Below, in pieces: positions 30,811 to 38,876 of a stretch of 38,876 nucleotides of DNA. The notes under the pieces are model-generated. The model worked only from the letters and a program-made list of their open reading frames with translations, made no database searches and had not been told where the DNA came from. The stretch's first letter is position 1; the number at the start of each line of letters is the position of its first letter. The translations under genes and the position numbers were made by a program. Location of the stretch: the NCBI GenBank assembly GCA_016987375.1, contig PJRA01000196.1, positions 843,974-882,849 of the forward strand. The letters are read 5' to 3'. Source of the DNA: Brachionus koreanus. Taxonomy: Eukaryota; Rotifera; Eurotatoria; Ploima; Brachionidae.

Positions 30811-31435
30811 ATTCATTCTAAGAAAAAAATATCAAAAAAATTCAAACAATTCAGATTACAGAAGTTAGATCTATACTCAGTTCCCTCCAACATCATGCAT
30901 TACGTTGCTTTTAATAAACATAAATTACTAACAGTCTGGAATCGTTCATAACATTTTCCTATTATACTTACTACATTATATTTTTTTCTTATTTTTTTTT
31001 TTTATTTTATTTTGACTATAAATTTTACTTTTTAATCTCAAGGAGCTTGGTACAAAAAACAAATAAAAAAAAACCTTCTATTTCAAACAATATTGTTGAA
31101 AGATTTTTTGAAAACTGTGCCACCAAAATGTTTTTATTCTCCTAAAAGATGTAATTAAAAAAAAAATTTACCTAAAATAATTATTTTTTTATTTGATTTG
31201 TTTCATATGAGTTATATTTTATATAATTTAATGGATAAATTATATTAATTTGTGGTAAATTTTTACTCATTTTGTGGTGTTTCTTCAAGATAACGTTTGA
31301 CCTCAAAAAATTGAAAGAACAATGTCGTGATTTTTTTGGCTACAAAAGCCGTTAATAGTCCTAGAGAGAAATCGACTTTAAAAATTTAAGTCGTTTAGAT
31401 TTATTAAAAAAAATTTAAAAACAATTTTAAAATTG
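30811..31435. other. AT-rich non-coding DNA
   Basis: No supported feature on either strand between the hAT MITE and the next LINE remnant. Confidence 0.5.
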
Positions 31436-32260
31436 AATAGACTATATGCTAAGCTGAAGCATCTCTCAGAAAATAAACTAATTTCGAGGGCTCAACATGG
31501 CTTTATGCTATCAAGATCTTGTTCGACAAACTTGTTGGAAACTATCGATCTTATTACTTATTCACTGGCATCAGGCTTTCCAGTGGATCATATTTAAACT
31601 GATTTTTCAAAAGCTTTTGATAAAATTTCTCACAATAAATTACTATCCAGAATTAGACAATATGGATTTGGTGAAAATATAGTAAGATGGATTGGTGACT
31701 TTCTGTCTGATTGTACTCAAAGAGTTGTTTTGAGGAACATTAATTTTTCATGCCTTTCAGTTTTCTGTGGTGTTCCTCAGGGATCTGTCTTCCTCAGGAA
31801 TCCTCTACTATGGTCCACACAAAAATAATTGCAGTCATTAAAAATTCTTTATCAAATTTGAGGCTTCAAGATGATATGGACAAGATATGCGTCTAGTCTA
31901 AAAATTGGTCAACAGTACTAAACGCAAAAAAATGTAAGGTCTTACATTTGGGTAAAACGAACTCTAAATTTGATTATAGAATTAAAAAAAAACAAGGAGA
32001 GAGAAAGAGTCTAGCTAAAACCGTATGTAAACGGGATCTTGGCATATTTATTAAAAATAATATGAAATGGTGTGTTCAAGTTAGACATTCACTATTCTTT
32101 TATACAAATCACTTATTAGACCACATCTAGATTTAATTTCCTGACAAACAGAGTTGTGACAACTTGGAACAAACTACCAACAGATATTGTAAATGCGCTG
32201 AGTTTAAATAGTTTTATGGATGAAGGATTATTTTTGTTAAAGCGGCAGCTACAGCCCTAA
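31436..32260 (+). mobile_element. Degenerate LINE reverse transcriptase and C-terminal remnant
   Basis: The plus strand reads HGFMLSRSCSTNLLETIDLI, TDFSKAFDKISHNKLL, RIRQYGFGENIVRWIGDFL, VFCGVPQGSV, then after a deletion NWSTVLNAKKCKVLHLGK, KRDLGIFIKNNMKW and finally FLTNRVVTTWNKLPTDIV. The order matches a CR1/Jockey-like polymerase, but the YADD block is deleted and several stops are present. It is a different subfamily from the copy at 8389. Confidence 0.8.
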
Positions 32261-32972
32261 ATTTAATTAATTATTTTCTCTTTAAAAATGAATTGTTTTT
32301 AGACAAGTATAAAATCATACAAAAAAATAAAATTCCAAAAACGGACTCAATATGCATTGATTTCTTTTTCTGATTTCAAAAATATCCAGGCCAACAAACA
32401 AACTATTTGAGGCTATTGGCAATTTAAAAAAATATCAATGGCAATATTAACTTTAAATTGTGTCCGAATATTTCTAAATATAGGTTTAGTGAAATTTAGC
32501 ACTAAAGAGCAAAACAAAATAAGAAAAATTCTTATAACTTTTATTTCAAAAATCAAAAACAAATTTGTGAATGAAACACTACTATTGAATTAGAAAACAA
32601 ACATACATTGTTGCATTGTATGTTTGTCTTCACATTAATGTTAACTTAAGTATATTGAAAACTTTTACAAAACCCTAAAAATCAATTTTATTTAAAAAAA
32701 GATTAGAATTTAAAATTAGAGTATCAACAATTAGAGTGTAAAAAATAACTTGAAATAAAAAAAAAATGAGCTCAAAATTTTTAGTTGTCGATTTTAAGTT
32801 TTCTTAAAAATATATTAATTTAATTTAATTTTAAAGCAAATTAAAAGTCTTTTAAACCAAGTTTCTAATCTATTAAAGAATAGAAAAAAATTGAGCCAAA
32901 AAATTATTTATTTAAGAGTCTATTAATAATTAGTCTTTTTGATCAAAAATTGAGATAAAAATTCTAATTTGA
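32261..32972. other. 3' flank of the desaturase gene; one hairpin
   Basis: AT-rich. At 32593-32631 GAAAACAAACATACA and TGTATGTTTGTCTTC pair over 14 of 15 bases around a 9-nt loop (TTGTTGCAT). Nothing else is supported. Confidence 0.5.
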
Positions 32973-35900
32973 TTAAAGTGACATTTTAAGCTCATCGTAG
33001 GCCTCTTGCCACAATTGGCCGGATTTTTTCAACGATGTCAAAATGTCATAAAAAGCTTCACCCAATTGTTTATTTACATATTTTATATTATGCTTCTTGC
33101 ACATAGATTGAACATAAGGCTGAATTTTGTACAAGTTGTGTCTTGGCATTGTTGGAAATAAGCTTAATTTGAAGAAAAAAATAATAAAATTGATTATAAA
33201 ATACTAGCTTTTAGATTTACTGATGCTCAATTTGAAAATTCAAATGTCCAGTAAACCAATCGTTGAACCATGATTGTTCAATGTTGCATGTAGCTCTTAG
33301 TTGTAAATGAAACCAGCTTTCGTAGTCGACATCATCATGCACATCCATAACAATGTGATTACACTGCGACACCCAGGTAAACCAGGCACTTTCGAGCAAT
33401 CTAGAGGCGAAAAAATATGCCAATGATTTCCAAATGGAACCAAATGCATAGTAACCACATCCGAAATAGAGCATGTACATAGGTGCCATTGATACCAGAT
33501 CAATGTATTTTTTCTTTCTGAATATGTGTCTGAATGTGGTTATTTGGAAAAATGCCGGAAATAGCAAAAAAGCTCCAATTGGAAACAAAAATTGCTGAAT
33601 TGTATATGGATATGGATTTTTGGCATTTTCTTTTACATTTTGTTCGGCTCTCTTAAAAACAAATTGAATATACTAATTATTTCTTTATTCAACATATAAA
33701 ATTATTCAGATCTGAAATTTCAAATTTATTTCAAGGTTATTTTTTGTTTTTGTAGTTCTCTCAATAACTGAAACACCAGCTTAGGTCAACTTTAATGTCT
33801 GTTGCTTTCTATTTCAAAATTTCTCTGCAAATCGAAGTTGATAACCAATTTAACACTAGAAAGACCCCTTTTTAAAAAATTGAAAAAATAATTTTTGATA
33901 GAAATAAAATTTTATATTAAAATAACTTTTAAAAACTATGCGTTTTGTTTTTAATTCTTAAAAAAATTCTAATTAATTTTCAGAAAAATATTTTGTTTGT
34001 CTTCATAACTAAATTTAAATTTCTTTTAATAATCAATTGGACTTTCTAGTGTTAAAAATATGATTCAATTAAAACACACTAAAATAAAAAAATAACTAAA
34101 ATTTAGGCAAAGTGAAATTTTTGATCAAATTTCATTTTTTAAATATGGTCAAATAATTTTAAATTCGCAATTAATTTTCAAGTATTTTTTAGAAGTTACA
34201 ATCCTTTAAAAAAAAATAATAAAAACTTTACAAAATTATTACATTAATTTTATCACAAATATATTAAAATCAAAAATAATAAATAAATTTTAATCCCTGA
34301 AGATGTTCGAATTTAAATTTTTTTTTTAATTGGTTATTAACTTCAATTTGGCGATCTTCGCTTTTAGTCTTGTTATTTATTTATTTTTTTAGTTTTATCG
34401 AGCAAAAAATATATAAATTATAAAAAAAGTATTTGATAGTTCAGAAAAAAAATCTTTTTTTTAATGTTAGTTCCTGATAATGAATTTAAACAAGGAAAAG
34501 AGTAATCAAAGATTGATACTATCAACGATTTGTAAAGATTACCTTGTGTTTTTTATTTTAGACCTGACCCTATTCCTAACCCTATTTCTATTTAAAAGAT
34601 ATTTTATTTGAATCCATTGAATTAAATCGCTCTTATAAGTTTAAAATATAAGTTTTGAGTTCAACGAAAGAAAAATTTTGATTTTTATCAGTTTTTGTTC
34701 AACAAAATTAGAAAGATAATTGGCAAAGTAGTTAGTTTCATTAGTAGATTGATGTTTTTTTAAGTAGATAGTTTCATTCAAAAGGTTGATGTAATAAATA
34801 GACAAATAATTAATGTTGTAAGATAAAAATGGGCTCACTATTTGAGATAAATAGAAATATATTTTTTCTTAAATAAAAATAAACTTTCTTTTCAAGCAAA
34901 ATATTTTTTCTCTTTATGTTATGATTTTAAATACATTTAAATCTTAATTGAAAAATTTTTTTTGATGAAGCTTAATTAGGAGAATTTGCAATTTTCCTTC
35001 CACACAATTCAACTCAAATTGTTACAATAACATTGGAAGAAATGATGGAAAAATAGGCATCTCTGGACGAGAATGATGAAGAATTTGTTCAACTAAAAGA
35101 TAACCCCGTTTGAATAATGGCGCTTTGAAAAAAGGTTAATGGACACATATAAACATTAAAAAGAATTTATTTAGATTGAAAGAACAATTTTAATCTAATT
35201 TACGATAAATTATATTTATTAAAGATTAAATCTGTTCAAAAAAAATTTAGCTATTTAAAGGCAAACTGAAGTTTATGATTAAACCTCTGCAAGAATTTAT
35301 TCATGCACTAGTATGACGATACTAGACTATTTTTCAGACTTGCTTTTAAGTCACAAGTCTGAAGTCAAGCCAATGACTTAAATTTTTTTTAGTAATGCCA
35401 AGTGCAAACCTTCAAAATTTTAATTTAATTAAATTTACCTTTTTTTAGCGAAAAAATGGTGTCTAATCTTTGATTTAAAAATCAAAAAAATTTAAGTCAA
35501 TTCATAACTTTGACTTAAATTTTTGTGACTTAGACTTTAAACTGTGACTTATAAAAAAACCTACAATGGCTTAGCATGTTTTGCTTCACATGAAAATATG
35601 TCTTCGCATTAAATTTTTCAGTTAAAATACATATAAAATAAAAAAAAAATTTTTCGTATTTTGATAAATTAAAATTTGCTAATAAATAAAATAATGAAGT
35701 TTAATTTTTATTTTATATCAACAAGAGGTTTCGAGTTCAGTTAAAAGTGAATTTTTTTCTCAAATAAATAATATTTATAAACAGAGAAAAACTCGTTAAA
35801 TGATTCTGATTAGAATGAACTAATAAGATTTTAATATTTTTCTAAATTTCCTATTTTAAAGTAGAAAATGTTAATTTAAATATTAATCATGAAATAAAAG

Positions 35901-36973
35901 TCTAAATCAATCTAAAATAAAATTATAATTTTCAAAAAAAATCTGGTTTACATTCAAATTATTCATAGTCAAAAGAAATTTTCTAAATAGAAACAAAAAA
36001 AAAATAAAATTTATAATTACTCTTCTAGGATTTGTGTCTCCGACAACAAACATGGGCTCAAGGCGACAATCAGGATCTTTGTCAATTACGTTGGGCTTAG
36101 CATGATGCAGATTGTGCATGAAAGCCCACCAGTCAGCACTGGCTCCTTTAATGGTCCCCATAAAGAACATGTGAATGTATCTGTTGTGCTTTGGGTTCCA
36201 TAGAAGAGACGAGTGACCGTGGTCGTGCTGGGTCCATGAAGCTTGAGCCTGTGGTCAATTGTAAATTAATTTTTTTCCTCATACAAATAAAAGAAAAACA
36301 GTACTTGTGCCATTACACTGCATGCCAGTGCACACAATGTCGGTATCCAGCCACCACCATATTTTATTTGAATGTAAAAGCCCATCAAATAAAAAAAAAC
36401 TATTTGAATACTATGCAAGAAAAAGAATGTGTAGCTTGGTTTAAAATATCCCTTTTTTTTATTAACATAAAAATAAAAATTTAATTTTGTTTTTTTTAAT
36501 TCTTTACTTTTTCTAGAGCAATTTGCTGTATTTTTCTGAAATCTTCTCTGATTTCGAGCTCTTTTTGGGCTTTTTCTTTTTCTTGATCACTGCGGTCATT
36601 TAATGAACCACTAGGGTCGATTAGACCAATCTGATAAGTCTTGGAATACTTGGCCACCCTATCAAAGTCTTTGTGAAATGCATTGAAAACCTCCTAAAAA
36701 CAAAAATTAAAATTAAATTTAAAAAATCTAGTTTCATACGGTTGCATCTTGGCCAGCATAGAACTCAAGAATTTTGGATCCACCTGGATGTTTTTTGCGA
36801 AAATTTGACATATTATACACAATATTATTAACCACAATCCAGCAGTCATTCTTCGTATTGTGTTTAGCTACTTCTTCCCAAGATATTAAATTTTTCATCG
36901 CTGAATCACTTGGCCTCTGCAGGCGGAACTTTTCCACAGCCGAAATCAAATTGCCATTGCTACCTTTCCCCAT
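32973..36973 (-). CDS. Cytochrome b5 front-end fatty acid desaturase (FADS-like), six exons
   Basis: Minus-strand exons 36740-36973, 36508-36693, 36305-36451, 36021-36248, 33221-33651 and 32973-33162, joined by GT-AG introns of 46, 56, 56, 2369 and 58 nt, give 471 aa. The N-terminal cytochrome b5 domain has heme ligands in HPGG (aa 62-65) and AFH (H85). The desaturase core has the three His boxes of front-end enzymes: HDHGH (197-201), HNLHH (234-238) and QIEHH (405-409, with the last His split by an intron), followed by LFPTMPRHN. Such enzymes insert a double bond between an existing one and the carboxyl end (delta-5, delta-6 or delta-8), using cytochrome b5 electrons in the ER membrane to make polyunsaturated fatty acids. 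The HNxHH-QIEHH pattern and C-terminus are close to animal FADS1/FADS2, but regiospecificity cannot be read from sequence. The reading frame is intact. The fourth intron contains a piggyBac-type MITE. Confidence 0.94.
33850..34055. mobile_element. piggyBac-type MITE with TTAA ends
   Basis: The 206-bp element begins TTAACACTAGAAAGACC and ends GGACTTTCTAGTGTTAA: 17-bp terminal repeats with one mismatch, bounded by the TTAA target. The end sequence is nearly identical to that of the piggyBac relic at 23025 (TTAACACTAGAAGGAC), so that family probably mobilised it. The interior is AT-rich and non-coding. It is in the large intron of the desaturase gene. Confidence 0.85.
34056..36020. other. Large intron of the desaturase gene: coding-like relic and AAGTCA-rich patch
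   Basis: At 34980-35130 (plus) a coding-like run with in-frame stops reads [19 protein letters not shown], then [18 protein letters not shown]; family unknown. At 35328-35550 AAGTCA/TGACTT units recur, starting with CAGACTTGCTTTTAAGTCA then CAAGTCTG, reminiscent of the hAT MITE at 30589. At 35570-35605 (AATGGCTTAGCATGTTTTGC, then TTCACATGAAAATATGT) it resembles a stretch near 8108-8127. The rest is AT-rich. Confidence 0.4.
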
Positions 36974-38159
36974 TTTTTCTATCTATTAAAAAAAAATTAA
37001 AATTCAAAACCTTTAATAAATTTTTTTTTGATGCTCCAATGCTTCACAAATATGGTTCGATATATCTGTCGAAGCATTTTCATTATAATTTATTGATTTA
37101 GAGAAAATTTCAAAGCTTTTTTGCTTTCAAATTTTATTTGCCTTATATTAATGTCAAAAAATAAATATAAACATTTAATCGCATATAAAATTATGAGAGT
37201 CCAAAGTTCTAAACGAAATTTGGAGCAATTTGTGATTATGTAAATGTAAAAAATTCGAACAGCTAGTTTTTTTTTAAGAGTGAATTTTAAAATTATTCTA
37301 AAAAATTTAAAAGCGACGCCTGAAAAAAAAATTTGAAAAAAAAACCCTTAAAATTTTCAGAGCAAACAGCTTCAATCATAGCTAAGCAACTATTTGTCTC
37401 AACTGTTAGTCAAACGAAAAGCCTTCCTATTTTTCCCTAAATACTTCTCCTGGTGATTAATGTAAAAGAAAATATTTTTTAGAATAATTGTCTCATTTCT
37501 ATAGTAATTCTAAACTAATAGAAATTTTGCGCATAATTAAAACTATTGAACTATGACATCTAAAGTGAATCATTGACAAAATTATTTCAATTAAAAAAAA
37601 AAACTTTATATTTATAATTTTTTTAGAAATTATGCTCAAATTTTTAAAATTAATATTAGTAACTTTTTTGTTGAATAAAGTGAATTGAAAAATTATTTGA
37701 ATTTATTTTATTTTTTCTCTTCGACTTATTAGAAAAAATTCATTTAAATTTTCAATTTTGTTGACGCCAAAACAACATCATATTTTAAAAATGATATTAT
37801 CCTAATTAAAATAATTAAAATTCTTGTTCAAAAAACGCCTATTTAATCAAAAAATTTTATCTTAAAAATAATTTAATAGAAAAAAAACCTAATGATTTTA
37901 TGATCAGAAAAATACCTAATTTGACTTAGAAAATTGATTGCCATTTTTATATTAGTTTTAATTTTTTTGTTTGCTTAAATTTGTTAGGCATTCAAATTTT
38001 CTTTTTATTTGATCAAAAAAATTTCTGATAATGAATGATGAACCTCCACTTGAGAAAAATGACTGAAATGCTAGCAGTATTCTTTGAGTAGAAACGGTTT
38101 TATTCATTTAACTTAGAGTGTTTTTGCAGACTGAATTTTTGTGATACAAACTATGTATA
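36974..38159. other. Upstream flank of the desaturase gene, non-coding
   Basis: AT-rich DNA beyond the ATG at 36973. No additional exon, repeat with visible ends or RNA gene is supported. Confidence 0.5.
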
Positions 38160-38345
38160 AGCTGATATATTTTTTGTCACGTAAGGCAAATACTTTATTA
38201 AAAGCATCTTAAACCCCAACATCAAATAATTTTGCTTGTTGATACAGAATATGCTGATGTAGACTATTCCAAATATTAACTCGGTTAGTTAAGAAATAAT
38301 AAAATTGCATACAATTTTTCACTTCTTCTCTATGAATTTATTATG
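38160..38345 (-). mobile_element. LINE C-terminal remnant (minus strand)
   Basis: The minus strand reads FLTNRVNIWNSLHQHILYQQ with frame changes, then DAFNKVFALRDKKYIS. The FLTNRV..WN signature is the same as at the ends of the LINEs at 15044 and 31436. Only about 60 codons remain. Confidence 0.5.
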
Positions 38346-38521
38346 CTTTATAAAATTTAAATCTTTTTAAAAATTAATATTTTCATATTCATTTATTATT
38401 TTTAATTCAGTATTGCACAAAAGATTTTTCAAATATTAATTTTGGAAATGTTAATAGAAATAAATTTTTCTTTAAAATCTAATAAATAAAAATTTGTTCT
38501 TGAAAAATTAATTTTCTTCTT

Positions 38522-38597
38522 CTTGATATAAAATACATGTTAATTACTTATCAAACTCAAAATACTTGATATAAAATACATGATAATTACTTATAAA
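38522..38597. repeat. Two-copy direct tandem duplication, period 43 bp
   Basis: CTTGATATAAAATACATG followed by (T/A)TAATTACTTAT occurs at 38522 and again at 38565, with one substitution. It is a local duplication of unknown significance. Confidence 0.7.
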
Positions 38598-38797
38598 AAA
38601 AATAAAGATATTCTAAGGATAAAAAAATTTCAAAATATAAAAAGAAAAATCTTATTTATTTCTCTAAAAAATCTGTAAATTTCGATGTTTTATTTGGTAA
38701 TTTTTTTATACTCAGGAACTTTTAACTGACAAAAAAAAATTTAAATTTAAATTTCATAAAAGTAACACAAAATTAATCTTTTAAGATGGCTAAACTA

Positions 38798-38876
38798 ACC
38801 GGTTTCGACTGGGTAAAATTTTCAGTGTAGATGATCAACTCGATGCAGTAGCCTCTGTGTCAGATCGGAGCTGTTG
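38798..38876 (-). repeat. Dispersed repeat R, copy cut by the window end
   Basis: ACCGGTTTCGACTGGG through GTGTAGATGATCAACTCGAT, GCAGTAGCCTCTG and CAGATCGGAGCTGTTG is the reverse complement of the middle of the copy at 23120-23312, differing at only a few positions. It continues beyond the window. Confidence 0.75.

Noticed and set aside
33297..33503. Second minus-strand frame inside the desaturase
   Set aside because: Alternative-frame shadow of the exon at 33221-33651.
34565..34590. CCTAACCCTA resembling telomere repeat
   Set aside because: Only about one and a half units; not an array.
34641..34838. Minus-strand open frame of 65 codons
   Set aside because: Asn/Tyr/Ile-rich translation of AT-rich intron DNA with no motif.
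36191..37101. Three plus-strand open frames
   Set aside because: Antisense shadows of the desaturase exons at 36021-36973.
1..38876. CRISPR arrays, bacterial operons, rRNA or tRNA genes
   Set aside because: No regularly spaced direct repeats, no ribosomal RNA-like sequence and no complete cloverleaf were recognised; spliced genes show eukaryotic DNA.

Overview
The window is very AT-rich eukaryotic DNA: intron-bearing genes, long homopolymer runs and many decayed transposons. The gene set (a vertebrate-like front-end fatty acid desaturase, an SLC26/SulP anion transporter, and vWA/alpha-kinase proteins) points to a small-genome invertebrate animal. A rotifer such as Brachionus is my best guess from composition, gene style and very short introns, but the sequence alone does not prove it. 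Introns are bimodal: most are 46-58 nt, while a few are 1-5.5 kb and hold transposon debris.

Layout. (1) 343-1614 (-): an intronless, divergent vWA/alpha-kinase-like protein lacking recognisable catalytic residues. (2) 2642-4290 (-): a four-exon gene for a lysine/glutamate-rich, probably coiled-coil protein of 179 aa. (3) 4438-14090 (-): a six-exon gene reconstructed by hand, 756 aa, encoding two tandem CIDE-N-like ubiquitin-fold domains, a coiled coil, a vWA domain with a MIDAS motif and an alpha-kinase domain. Its two large introns hold a LINE, LINE fragments, a MULE remnant and MITEs. (4) 14.1-18.1 kb: transposon-filled space with a LINE 3' end, a Tc1 relic and an array of TTTACGTAAA palindromes. 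(5) 18144-18650 (+): a three-exon gene for a 136-aa protein whose N-terminal half is a single CIDE-N-like domain of the same type. (6) 18.9-20.8 kb: DDE transposase relics. (7) 21063-27484 (-): a five-exon SLC26/SulP anion transporter, 715 aa, with two piggyBac relics and an assembly gap in its 4.1-kb intron. (8) 27.5-32.9 kb: non-coding, with LINE, mariner and hAT-MITE remnants. (9) 32973-36973 (-): a six-exon cytochrome-b5 front-end desaturase, 471 aa, with a piggyBac-type MITE in its largest intron. (10) 37-38.9 kb: non-coding with a LINE remnant and a truncated dispersed repeat.

The most interesting signal is the pairing of items 3 and 5. Three homologous CIDE-N-like domains lie in two divergently transcribed neighbours, and each is split by a short phase-1 intron at the same codon. 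One protein carries two of them in front of a vWA/alpha-kinase; the other is a small stand-alone CIDE-N protein. By analogy with known CIDE-N proteins, which pair or polymerise head to tail, this could be a kinase and its adaptor or inhibitor. A degenerate relative of the kinase lies about 3 kb beyond the kinase gene's 3' end. This functional reading is inference.
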